NCBI RefSeq assembly: GCF_011694815.1
Contig: NZ_CP050177.1
Coordinates: 1,426,001 to 1,490,000 of the forward strand
Length of the DNA stretch: 64,000 nt
Origin: Streptomyces liangshanensis
Lineage (GTDB): Bacteria > Actinomycetota > Actinomycetes > Streptomycetales > Streptomycetaceae
Direction of reading: 5' to 3'
The translations under genes were made by a program, and so were the position numbers. The notes under the pieces were generated by a model. It was given only the letters and a program-made list of their open reading frames with translations, ran no database searches and was not told the DNA's origin. The stretch's first letter is position 1. Each line of letters begins with the position of its first letter. Positions 56,667-64,000 of this stretch are shown here, one piece after another.

Positions 56667-57938
56667 GTGGAGCCAGCTGTTGCTGCCCCGCGCGCCGTTA
56701 CCCCGCCCTTCGACCGGCGTTCCGTCGTTTCGCTCTTCTCGCGATTGCGTAAACCGGGGGGACAATGCAACCCTCTCCCTCTTTATGCGGAACTCCGGTC
56801 GATGGGAAACATCATTCCGGCGCCTTGGGGCGGACAACTCCTGACCTCCTTCGAACTCTGCGACCAGGTGTTGCGCAACAAGGCCTGGCTGGTGCCGGAC
56901 GGCGACTGGCGGGCCCGGCAGGGAGCCGGGACCCGCTGGACCGCGGCATCCTCCCGCGAAATGAGCAAGACCCTTCCCGGGCTCAATCCCCCGCACCACA
57001 CAAAGGTGCGGCGGTCGGCGGGCAACATGTTCGACCGGAAGTCCCTGGAATCCATCAAGGTCATGGTCGAGCAGGCCACCGACAACCTGCTCGACCGCCT
57101 CTCGCGCGCATTGCGGAACGGCGGCGAGGCCGATTTCAGCGCGCTGGTGAGCGAAGAACTCCCCGTGATGGCGATCGGCGGGTGGCTGGGAATTCCGCCC
57201 GGTGATTTCGCGCTGCTGCGGGAATTCACGCACGACCAGGTCTTCGCGCAGGAACTGCTTCCCTCGGCCAGCCAGCTCGCGCTCTCGGACGCCGCGACCG
57301 CCGGGCTGCGGGAGTACTTCATGGCGCTCGTCGCGCGGCGCCGCGAGACACCCGGCGACGACCCCGTCTCCGGCTGGATCCGGACCTGGGACGCCCTGGA
57401 GCCCGACCCCGAGGCGGCCGACGAGGCCGTCTACTTCCTCGCCCTGTTCGTGGTCCTCGCGGCGCTGGAGACCACCTCCAACCTGCTGTCCACCATGGTC
57501 TGGCTGCTCTCCGAGCACCCGTTGCAGATGGAGTGGCTGCGCTCGCACCCCCAGCACGTCGCGGGGGCGGTCGAGGAGGTCCTGCGCTACGACTCGCCGA
57601 CCCATGTGGTGAGCAGGGTCGCCGGGGACGACCTCACCCTCGCGGGGGTGCCGGTCGCCAAGGACGAGATGGTCCACCTCATGGTCGGCGCGGCCAACCA
57701 CGACCCCGCCCAGCACACGGACCCCGATATCTTCGACATCCGCCGCAAGGCCACCCATCTGAGCTTCAGCGGCGGAATCCACTACTGCCTCGGAGCGCCC
57801 CTGGCCCGGCTGGAGGCCACCACCCTGTTGACGGGTCTGCTGCGGCGCATTCCGCACCTGAGGGTCAGCCGTGAGCCGGAGTGGGCGCCCCGGGTGGCAT
57901 TCCGGCGGCTCACCGCCCTGCACGTGGTCGAGTCATGA
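56667..57938 (+). CDS. Cytochrome P450, second conservon P450
   Basis: The 423-aa protein has all standard motifs: I-helix AALETTSN (265-272), K-helix EEVLRYDSP with E304 and R307, and heme loop HYCLGAPLARLEA with Cys374. It is a catalytically complete P450 paired with an ExxR-less one, a combination I recall in Streptomyces conservons. The GTG at 56667 is chosen because AGGAG lies at 56657-56661; an ATG at 56649 would add 6 residues without an RBS. Its substrate is unknown. Confidence 0.9.
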   Translation: MEPAVAAPRAVTPPFDRRSVVSLFSRLRKPGGQCNPLPLYAELRSMGNIIPAPWGGQLLTSFELCDQVLRNKAWLVPDGDWRARQGAGTRWTAASSREMSKTLPGLNPPHHTKVRRSAGNMFDRKSLESIKVMVEQATDNLLDRLSRALRNGGEADFSALVSEELPVMAIGGWLGIPPGDFALLREFTHDQVFAQELLPSASQLALSDAATAGLREYFMALVARRRETPGDDPVSGWIRTWDALEPDPEAADEAVYFLALFVVLAALETTSNLLSTMVWLLSEHPLQMEWLRSHPQHVAGAVEEVLRYDSPTHVVSRVAGDDLTLAGVPVAKDEMVHLMVGAANHDPAQHTDPDIFDIRRKATHLSFSGGIHYCLGAPLARLEATTLLTGLLRRIPHLRVSREPEWAPRVAFRRLTALHVVES

Positions 57939-57951
57939 GAGTTGATCCCGC

Positions 57952-58707
57952 ATGAGCGATTTCAAGACCCTTCGTCTTCTTCACGAAGGGGCCGTACTAG
58001 GAGTGGAGTTGAACAGTCCGGAAACCGGTAACGCGGTATCGGGACTGATGCTCGACGAACTGCTCGCCGTACTGGGCACGCTGGCCGACCGGCCCGATGT
58101 CCGGGTCCTGGTTCTCTCCGGGGCCGGGGACCACTTCTGTCTGGGCGCCGACCGCGCGGAGTTCGCCAAAATCATCGCGAACGATCCCGCGGACGGACGG
58201 CTTCGCGCACTCGGCACCAAGGCCCGCATGGTCTGCGACGCGCTCGCGACCTCCGACGTGGCCACCGTCGCCCGGGTGCACGGCGGGGTGATCGGCGCGG
58301 GGGTGGCGCTCGCCGTGTTCTGCGATCTGCGGGTGGGCGCGGAGGACTGCCGCTTCCGGCTGCCCGAGCTGGCCCTCGGCATGCCCCCCGCGTGGGGCGG
58401 CTCGCTGCCCCGGCTCATCCAGGAGGCCGGGGCCGCCCGCGTGCGTGAACTCCTCATGACCGGCGAGAACTTCACCGCCGCCAGGGCCGCGGACCTGTCC
58501 CTGCTCCACAAGGTGGTCCCGGTGGCGGAGCTGGACGACGCCGTCGACCGGTGGACCAGGCCGCTGGTGCGCAGGTCCGCCGCGGCGCTGCGGACGACGA
58601 AGATCATGATGAACGCGTACGCGTCGGCCGCTCGGCTCGCCGACGCCTCGCTGTTCGACGCGGAGTTGATGACGGTCGCGGTGGCGTCCCGGGCGGGACG
58701 GCGCTGA
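57952..58707 (+). CDS. Enoyl-CoA hydratase/isomerase-family protein
   Basis: The 251-aa crotonase-fold protein keeps the oxyanion-hole segment HFCLGAD (61-67) and Glu139 (LPELALG). The first catalytic Glu of hydratases is replaced by Ala119 (GAGVALAVFCD). With only the second Glu it is more likely an isomerase or other crotonase activity. It starts 13 nt after the second P450 and seems to be in the same operon. It is not a standard conservon component and could act on the P450 product. Confidence 0.85.
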   Translation: MSDFKTLRLLHEGAVLGVELNSPETGNAVSGLMLDELLAVLGTLADRPDVRVLVLSGAGDHFCLGADRAEFAKIIANDPADGRLRALGTKARMVCDALATSDVATVARVHGGVIGAGVALAVFCDLRVGAEDCRFRLPELALGMPPAWGGSLPRLIQEAGAARVRELLMTGENFTAARAADLSLLHKVVPVAELDDAVDRWTRPLVRRSAAALRTTKIMMNAYASAARLADASLFDAELMTVAVASRAGRR

Positions 58708-58750
58708 GCCGTACGAGTCCGGGCGCGGCGGGCCCCGGGCGGGGCAACCG

Positions 58751-59620
58751 CTACGCGCCGCCCCTGAAGTGCTCCCGTACGAGTGACTGCACCGCTGCCA
58801 GGTCCTGGGCGCCCAGGGCGTCGAGGAGCGCGGTGTGTTCCGCCGCGTCGGCCACGAGGTCGGCGCGGCGGACGGCCTCGGCGCCCACCAGCGGCCACTG
58901 GGAGCGGCGGTGCAGGTCGTCCGCGACCCGCACCAGCTGCTGGTTGCCCGCCAGGGAGAGCACCGCGCGGTGGAAGGCGCGGTCACGGTCCGCGTAGACG
59001 GCGCGGTCCCCCGCGGCGGCGGCCGCGCCCGTCGCCTCGGCCAGGGGCCGCAGCCCGGCCCAGCTCTCCGCCGGTACGGTACGGGCCAGCCGGAGCATCA
59101 CCGGCACCTCGATCAGGGCCCGCAGCTCGGCCAGTTCGGCCAGTTCGACCGCGCTGCGCTCGGCGACCCGGAAGCCGCGGTTCAGGACGACCTCGACCGC
59201 GCCCTCCCGCGCCAGCTGTTGCATGGCCTCGCGGACGGGGGTCGCGGACACGCCGTACCGCTCGCCGAGGGCGGGGGCCGAGTAGACCTCGCCGGGGACG
59301 AGGTCGCCGCTGACGAGGGCGGAGCGCAGGGCGTCGAGGATCTGGCCGCGTACCGAATGGCGCCGTACCGGCCGGGGCACGGCCGGTTCGGGACCGCTGT
59401 ACGCGTGCTCCGGGCGGCGGGCTCCCCCGTTCGGCCCCGTGCGGACCGGCCTTTCGGGGTGGCCGGGCGGCTCGGTGCGGGCGGGCGCGACACGGCCGGC
59501 CGCGGGGGGCGCGGACGGTGACGTACGTGACTGCTTCGGCACCCGGTCGGGGGGTGTGGAGGCGTACGGCGGGGGCGCGGTCCGCTCCCGCCCGCCGTCC
59601 TGCTCCAGACTTCGCTCCAC
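58751..59620 (-). CDS. GntR/FadR-family regulator
   Basis: The 289-aa protein has a Pro/Arg-rich disordered N-terminus (about residues 1-85), a GntR winged helix (VRGQILDALRSALVSGDLVPGEVYSAPALGERYGVSATPVREAMQQL) and a C-terminal FCD domain (ELAELRALIEVPVMLRLA, FHRAVLSLAGNQQLV, EHTALLDALGAQD). The FCD histidines suggest a metal-bound ligand. The GTG at 59620 follows GGAGG. It is convergent with the conservon operon and divergent from the iron-regulated gene. Confidence 0.88.
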   Translation of the reverse strand: MERSLEQDGGRERTAPPPYASTPPDRVPKQSRTSPSAPPAAGRVAPARTEPPGHPERPVRTGPNGGARRPEHAYSGPEPAVPRPVRRHSVRGQILDALRSALVSGDLVPGEVYSAPALGERYGVSATPVREAMQQLAREGAVEVVLNRGFRVAERSAVELAELAELRALIEVPVMLRLARTVPAESWAGLRPLAEATGAAAAAGDRAVYADRDRAFHRAVLSLAGNQQLVRVADDLHRRSQWPLVGAEAVRRADLVADAAEHTALLDALGAQDLAAVQSLVREHFRGGA

Positions 59621-59691
59621 CCGGTCCCACCTCCGCTCCTCCCTGCACGATAGGCGGGCGGGGCCGCAGTTCAAAGAGCGGAAGTCTCGGG

Positions 59692-59710
59692 TAAGGTAAG
59701 GCTTACCTGC
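59692..59710 (+). promoter_or_regulatory. DmdR-type iron box
   Basis: TAAGGTAAGGCTTACCTGC resembles the actinobacterial DmdR/IdeR iron box (TTAGGTTAGGCTCACCTAA), matching at 14 of 19 positions with the symmetric core. It ends 29 bp before the FhuF-like start. Confidence 0.75.
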
Positions 59711-59738
59711 AAACGATCGCGATTCGGTGGTCCCCTGC

Positions 59739-60587
59739 ATGACCCTTCCCGCCCCGCCGCCCCGCTTCCCGGCCTCGCCGGTCACGGAGTCCTACGCCCG
59801 GCTGACCGAGGTCTTCCCGTCGCTGCGCGTCGACGAGATCGCGGCCGGCGGAGCGCTGCCGCGCGACGGGGGCTGGGTGGGCGCGGCCGATCTGGCCGCC
59901 GGGGGCCCCGGCCTCGACACGTTCCTCGGCTGGGACGAGGCGCAGATCCTGCGGGACTACGGGCGGCAGGGGCGCCCCGACGTGGTGGCGAGCTTCGCGC
60001 TGCACCGCTACGCGTGGCCCGCCTGCCTGCTGGTGACCCTGCCGTGGTTCCTGCACCGCCGGGTGCCGCGGGTGCCGGTGGCGGACGTGGCCTTCCAGCG
60101 GGTGCTGGGCCGGATGGCCGTACGGATCGGGTCGTTCGCCTGCCTGCCCGGCGATCCCGCGGCCGGTCACCCCGACGCCCGGGTCGTGCCGGACGAGGAG
60201 GCCCTGCGCGGCGAGGTGCGCGCGGCCGTCGCGGAGCACCTCGGCCCGGTGCTGGAGGGGTTCGCCCCGCGGATGCGCCGGGGGCGCCGGGCGCTGTGGG
60301 GCATGGCGACGGACGAGATCGTCGAGGGCCTCTGGTACGTCTCGCACCTGCTGGGCGAGGAGCGGCGGGCGATGGCCGAGCTGGAGCTGCTGCTGCCGGG
60401 CGCGACGGGGCCGTACGTGGGCGCCGCGGGCTTCCGCGACCTGACGGGACCGGACGGCGCGGCGCTGGCCACCCGCGACCGGGCGAGCTGCTGCCTCCAC
60501 TACACACTGCGTCCCGACGACACGTGTGTCACCTGCCCGCGTACGTGTGACGCCGACCGCGTCGGAAAACTCACCGCGGCCGTCTGA
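59739..60587 (+). CDS. FhuF-like ferric-siderophore reductase
   Basis: The 282-aa protein has the diagnostic C-terminal cysteines C251 C252-x10-C263-x2-C266 (CCLHYTLRPDDTCVTC) that bind a 2Fe-2S cluster in FhuF-type siderophore reductases. The N-terminal part includes SFALHRYAWPACLLV, FAPRMRRGRRALWGMATDEI and GLWYVSHLLGEE, also typical. It likely reduces Fe(III) in imported siderophores in the cytoplasm. An upstream iron box predicts derepression under iron limitation. The ATG at 59739 is preferred; a GTG at 59727 would add four residues. Confidence 0.85.
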   Translation: MTLPAPPPRFPASPVTESYARLTEVFPSLRVDEIAAGGALPRDGGWVGAADLAAGGPGLDTFLGWDEAQILRDYGRQGRPDVVASFALHRYAWPACLLVTLPWFLHRRVPRVPVADVAFQRVLGRMAVRIGSFACLPGDPAAGHPDARVVPDEEALRGEVRAAVAEHLGPVLEGFAPRMRRGRRALWGMATDEIVEGLWYVSHLLGEERRAMAELELLLPGATGPYVGAAGFRDLTGPDGAALATRDRASCCLHYTLRPDDTCVTCPRTCDADRVGKLTAAV

Positions 60588-60880
60588 TCCGGCTCCGACC
60601 CCACACCGACCCGGCTCTGACCTCGTACTCCGGCCACACTCCGGCCGTACGACAGGTGCTCCCACCTGACGTACCGTCACCCGGCGGCTCCACGCCCCCC
60701 GCAGGGGTGATATTAATCGGACATGACAGCCGCTTTGCGCACGGCAGTTCGAGCCGAGCGTGCCTATTTGCGTGCCTCTCCGCCTCGTTGGCGTTGTCTT
60801 GGCCCAAAACCCCCTGAGGGGCACCGCACTTCCGCCAATATGGCGCCCGATACGCCCTACTGCGATGCAAGGAACACCGC

Positions 60881-61939
60881 ATGCGACTGACCGACATATC
60901 GCTGGACTGGCTGCTCCCCGGCGGCGTGCTGCTCGTCGGAATCCTGGTGGCGGTGGCGATCCTCGCGCGCGGCAAGCGCGCCGGTGAGAAGACCGCGACC
61001 GAGGACTCCTGGGAGCGCACCGAGGAGCGCCGCAGGCGCAAGGAAGCGATCTACGGGACCGCCTCCTACGCCCTCCTCTTCTGCTGCGCCGCGGTGGCCG
61101 CGGCGCTCTCCTTCCACGGCCTGGTCGGCTTCGGCCAGGAGAACCTGAACCTGACCGGCGGCTGGGAGTACCTCGTCCCGTTCGGCCTGGACGGCGCGGC
61201 GATGTTCTGCTCCGTGCTGGCCGTGCGCGAGGCCAGCCACGGTGACGCGGCTCTCGGCTCGCGGCTGCTGGTGTGGCTGTTCGCCGGCGCGGCGGCGTGG
61301 TTCAACTGGGTCCACGCGCCCCGGGGCCTCGGCCACGCGGGCGCGCCGCAGTTCTTCGCCGGCATGTCCCTCTCGGCCGCGGTCCTCTTCGACCGCGCAC
61401 TGAAGCAGACCCGCCGTGCGGCGCTGCGCGAACAGGGCCTCGTGCCCCGCCCGCTGCCGCAGATCCGGATCGTGCGGTGGCTGCGCGCGCCCCGCGAGAC
61501 CTTCGGCGCCTGGTCGCTGATGCTGCTCGAAGGCGTCCGCACCCTGGACGAGGCCGTCGAGGAGGTCCGGGAGGACAAGCGGACGAAGGAGCAGAACCGG
61601 CACCGCAGGCGGGAGCAGCAGAAGCTGGACCGGGCGCAGATCAAGGCGCTCAACCGGCAGCACCGCGCCTGGGGCCGGGGACGCGGCGGCGGGCGTCAGA
61701 TCCCGCTGCCCGCCGTGGCCTCGCCAGGAGGGTCCGTGCCGGCCGTCGAGGCCGCCGCGGAGCCCGCCATAACCGAGCCGGGACAGCTGCCCTATCGCTC
61801 CCGGCTCTCCCTCCAGCCCGTGACGGGCAGTGAGACCCCGCGTACCGTCGACCTCACGGCGGAGGACGACACGCAGGCACTGCCGCGGCTCGACTCGCTG
61901 GAGCGCAAGCTCAAGGACCTGGAGCAGCAGTTCGGCTGA
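60881..61939 (+). CDS. DUF2637 membrane protein
   Basis: The 352-aa protein has an N-terminal TM helix, then a DUF2637 core with four more TM segments (YALLFCCAAVAAALSFHGL, LVPFGLDGAAMFCSVLAV, LLVWLFAGAAAWFNWVHA, FAGMSLSAAVLFDRAL). A long charged cytoplasmic tail follows, with an Arg/Lys/Gln-rich coiled coil near residues 232-255 and a C-terminal LDSLERKLKDLEQQF heptad. DUF2637 proteins are widespread in Streptomyces; some are Spd-type plasmid spread proteins, and chromosomal members are uncharacterised. AAGGAA precedes the ATG. Confidence 0.82.
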   Translation: MRLTDISLDWLLPGGVLLVGILVAVAILARGKRAGEKTATEDSWERTEERRRRKEAIYGTASYALLFCCAAVAAALSFHGLVGFGQENLNLTGGWEYLVPFGLDGAAMFCSVLAVREASHGDAALGSRLLVWLFAGAAAWFNWVHAPRGLGHAGAPQFFAGMSLSAAVLFDRALKQTRRAALREQGLVPRPLPQIRIVRWLRAPRETFGAWSLMLLEGVRTLDEAVEEVREDKRTKEQNRHRRREQQKLDRAQIKALNRQHRAWGRGRGGGRQIPLPAVASPGGSVPAVEAAAEPAITEPGQLPYRSRLSLQPVTGSETPRTVDLTAEDDTQALPRLDSLERKLKDLEQQFG

Positions 61940-61978
61940 GGTCCCCACCGCGCGCGGCCCGCGCGGGAGTTCGCACCT

Positions 61979-62019
61979 ACCGGACCGGCGTGACGGAACG
62001 TTCGTCACGCCGGTCCGGT
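61979..62019. terminator. Bidirectional terminator
   Basis: A perfect 17-bp stem (61979-61995 with 62003-62019) closes a 7-nt loop, between the convergent DUF2637 and HATPase genes. Confidence 0.85.
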
Positions 62020-62072
62020 GCGTGTGCGGCACGGTGCTGGTACGGCGTCGTACGCCTGCGTCCCCCGCGGCC

Positions 62073-62465
62073 TCAGGCGGCCTCGCCGTTCATCTCGAAC
62101 CAGACCACCTTTCCCAGTGGCCTCGCCCGTATCCCCCAGTCGTCCGCGAGACTGCGCACCAGCGCGAGCCCCCTGCCGTGCGTGGCGTCGTCGGCGGCCC
62201 GCACCGGGGCCACCGGTGGTCCGGCGGGCGGCGCGTCGAAGTCCCGTACCTCCACGCGCAGTCGTGAGTCCGCGATGGTCGCCGTGACCACCGCGCCGCG
62301 CTCCGTGTGCACCAGCGCGTTGGTGACCAGCTCACTCATGAGCAGCTCGGCCACCTCCGCGCAGTCTCTCTCCTGCCAATGTCTCAGCAACTCCCGTAAG
62401 GCGTGACGCACCTCCGGGACGGCCGCGAGATCGGCGCCTCCCATACGGCGCCGCAGTCCAGCCAT
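62073..62465 (-). CDS. Single-domain HATPase (anti-sigma-like) regulator
   Basis: The 130-aa protein is a lone Bergerat-fold ATPase. The N-box is ELLMSELVTNALVHTE and the G2 region THGRGLALVRSLADDWG. The G1 aspartate motif is weak (VRDFDAPP). Such proteins in Streptomyces resemble SpoIIAB/RsbW anti-sigma kinases or sensor-less HATPases. The ATG at 62465 follows a GGGGGGACAGAAGG stretch. No sigma factor or antagonist gene is adjacent. Confidence 0.82.
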   Translation of the reverse strand: MAGLRRRMGGADLAAVPEVRHALRELLRHWQERDCAEVAELLMSELVTNALVHTERGAVVTATIADSRLRVEVRDFDAPPAGPPVAPVRAADDATHGRGLALVRSLADDWGIRARPLGKVVWFEMNGEAA

Positions 62466-62550
62466 CCTTCTGTCCCCCCGCTCGTACCGGCTTCTACTCC
62501 TGTCTCGAATACGTACAGGAGATGCATGCCCGACGGGGGGCCGCTCACGC

Positions 62551-62564
62551 ATCCTGATCAGGAT
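62551..62564. promoter_or_regulatory. Palindrome upstream of the HATPase gene
   Basis: ATCCTGATCAGGAT is a perfect 14-bp palindrome with no loop, 86 bp upstream of the HATPase start and 17 bp past the poxB-like stop. A zero-loop palindrome suits an operator better than a terminator. Confidence 0.5.
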
Positions 62565-62581
62565 CGTGGGGGCGCACGGAG

Positions 62582-64000
62582 TCAGGGACGGGGCACGTTA
62601 CGGAGGTTGGAGCGCGCCATCTGGACCATGCGCCCCACTCCGCCGTCCAGGACCATCTTGCTGGCCGAAAGTGCGAAGCCGGTGACCATCTCGGCCTTGA
62701 TCTTGGGCGGGATGGAGAGCGCGTTCGGGTCGGTCACCACGTCGACGAGCGCGGGGCCCTTGTGCTTGAAGGCTTCCTTGAGCGCGCTGTCGAGCTGGCG
62801 GGGCTTCTCGACCCGTACCCCGAAGGCGCCGGCGGCGCGCGCGATCGCCGCGAAGTCGGGGTTGTGGTTGGTGGTGCCGTACGACGGGAGTCCGGCGACC
62901 ATCATCTCCAGCTCCACCATGCCGAGGGAGGAGTTGTTGAAGAGGACCACCTTCACCGGCAGGTCGTACTGGACGAGGGTGAGGAAGTCCCCCATCAGCA
63001 TGGAGAATCCGCCGTCGCCCGACATCGCGACGACCTGGCGGCCGCGGTCCACGAACTGCGCGCCGATCGCCTGCGGCAGGGCGTTGGCCATCGAACCGTG
63101 GCTGAACGAACCGATCACGCGGCGGCGGCCGTTGGGGGTGAGGTAGCGGGCGGCCCAGACGTTGTTCATGCCGGTGTCGACGGTGAAGACGGCGTCGTCG
63201 TCGGCGAGTTCGTCCAGGACGGACGCGACGTACTCGGGGTGGATCGGGGTGTGCTTCTCCACCTTGCGGGTGTACGCCTTGACCACGCCTTCGAGGGCGT
63301 CGGCGTGCTTCTTGAGCATCTTGTCGAGGAACTTGCGGTCCGTCTTCGCCTTGACCCGCGGGGTCAGGCACCGGAGCGTCTCGCGCACGTCGCCCCACAC
63401 CGCGAGGTCCAGCTTGGAGCGGCGGCCGAGCCGCTCGGGCCGTACGTCGACCTGGACGATCTTGACATCGTCGGGGAGGAAGGCGTTGTACGGGAAGTCC
63501 GTGCCGAGCAGGATCAGCAGGTCGCACTCGTGGGTGGCCTCGTAGCAGGCGCCGTAGCCGAGGAGCCCGCTCATGCCGACGTCGTACGGGTTGTCGTACT
63601 GGATCCACTCCTTGCCGCGCAGGGCGTGGCCGACCGGGGACTTGACGCGCTCGGCGAACTCCATGACCTCGGCGTGCGCGCCGGCCGTCCCGCTGCCGCA
63701 GAAGAGCGTGACGCGCTCGGCCTCGTCGATCATGCGGGCGAGCTTGTCGATCTCGGTGTCGCCGGGGCGTACGGAGGGGCGCGAGGTGACCAGCGCGTGC
63801 TCCGGCGCCTGCTCGGGGGCGGGCGCGTCGGCGATGTCGCCCGGGAGGGTGACGACGCTGACCCCGCCCTGGCCGACCGCGTGCTGGATCGCGGTCTGGA
63901 GGAGGCGGGGCATCTGCTTCGGGTTGGAGATCATCTCGCTGTAGTGGCTGCACTCGCGGAACAGCTGGTCGGGATGGGTCTCCTGGAAGTAGCCGAGGCC
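62582..64000 (-). CDS. poxB: Pyruvate oxidase/dehydrogenase (poxB-like), 5' part outside the window
   Basis: The visible 472 residues form the central and C-terminal parts of a ThDP enzyme. MNNVWAARYLTPNGRRRVIGSF, SGDGGFSMLMGDFLTLVQYDLP (ThDP-Mg motif GDGG...), KVVLFNNSSLGMVELEMM, and a C-terminal IPPKIKAEMVTGFALSASKM membrane-type helix region match pyruvate:quinone oxidoreductase PoxB. The visible part starts mid-domain with GLGYFQETHPDQLFRECSHY, so about 110 N-terminal residues, including the catalytic Glu, are off the window. It would oxidise pyruvate to acetate and CO2 at the membrane. Confidence 0.88.
   Translation of the reverse strand, partial: GLGYFQETHPDQLFRECSHYSEMISNPKQMPRLLQTAIQHAVGQGGVSVVTLPGDIADAPAPEQAPEHALVTSRPSVRPGDTEIDKLARMIDEAERVTLFCGSGTAGAHAEVMEFAERVKSPVGHALRGKEWIQYDNPYDVGMSGLLGYGACYEATHECDLLILLGTDFPYNAFLPDDVKIVQVDVRPERLGRRSKLDLAVWGDVRETLRCLTPRVKAKTDRKFLDKMLKKHADALEGVVKAYTRKVEKHTPIHPEYVASVLDELADDDAVFTVDTGMNNVWAARYLTPNGRRRVIGSFSHGSMANALPQAIGAQFVDRGRQVVAMSGDGGFSMLMGDFLTLVQYDLPVKVVLFNNSSLGMVELEMMVAGLPSYGTTNHNPDFAAIARAAGAFGVRVEKPRQLDSALKEAFKHKGPALVDVVTDPNALSIPPKIKAEMVTGFALSASKMVLDGGVGRMVQMARSNLRNVPRP

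Noticed and set aside
58732..58745. A short GCCCC/GGGGC hairpin after the hydratase gene.
   Set aside because: The stem is only 5 bp, which is common by chance in this base composition. It is not reported as a terminator.
60723..60890. A 55-codon reading frame (MTAALRTAVRAERAYLRASP...) that overlaps the start of the DUF2637 gene.
   Set aside because: Its third codon positions are only about half G/C, unlike the surrounding genes, and it has no RBS. It is more likely promoter or leader sequence; ribosome profiling would be needed to revive it.

Overview
The window is very GC-rich, with strongly G/C-biased third codon positions. It carries a complete cvnABCD-P450 conservon, a DUF2637 membrane protein, GH46 chitosanases, a DmdR-type iron box and dispersed copies of an intergenic repeat I associate with Streptomyces. 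Together these point to the chromosome of a Streptomyces or a close relative. I found no tRNA, rRNA, CRISPR array, insertion sequence or phage gene. The two edges cut into a leader (left) and a pyruvate oxidase-type gene (right).

The dominant theme of the first 48 kb is purine and glyoxylate catabolism, spread over several transcription units. The xanthine dehydrogenase unit (FAD, 2Fe-2S and molybdopterin subunits, then an AzgA-type purine permease and XdhC, 38.5-45.4 kb) would convert hypoxanthine/xanthine to urate and is divergent from a PucR-type regulator. The uraD-hiuH-uox-8-oxoguanine deaminase unit (11.2-14.6 kb) takes urate to allantoin. Allantoinase and allantoicase are not here and may lie left of the window. 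Glyoxylate is consumed either by malate synthase (0.07-1.7 kb) or by glyoxylate carboligase, hydroxypyruvate isomerase and tartronate semialdehyde reductase (18.5-22.5 kb). The hyi and gcl leaders share a 15-bp TTCCG-N5-CGGAA palindrome, so these two units are probably co-regulated.

Between these blocks lie accessory genes. They include an HxlR/MFS efflux pair, two tandem GH46 chitosanases (only the second with a csn-type operator), a secreted GH92 alpha-mannosidase behind a double palindrome, an ECF41-like sigma factor, a second MFS pump, a PhzF protein, a zinc-ribbon/Mrr-like protein, and an NmrA/TetR pair. Further along are two acyl-CoA synthetases divergent from a GAF-LuxR regulator, a lysA-type decarboxylase, a winged-helix protein, a VWA/membrane protein pair, a Tat-exported lactonase and a GH9 cellulase.

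From 47.9 kb onward the window holds a TPR protein and a heterodimeric ABC exporter whose two ATPase sites are degraded in complementary ways. The conservon follows, ending in two P450s and an enoyl-CoA hydratase-like protein. The first P450 lacks both the ExxR motif and the I-helix acid/alcohol pair. After these come a FadR-type GntR regulator, an iron-regulated FhuF-type protein, a DUF2637 membrane protein, a single-domain HATPase and the 3' part of a poxB-like gene.

The most unusual signals are the 5 x 13-bp tandem array in the pucR leader, an RBS-spanning inverted repeat between hxlR and its MFS gene, the run of four large hairpins between glxR and gcl, the asymmetric ABC pair, and the P450-hydratase extension of the conservon.
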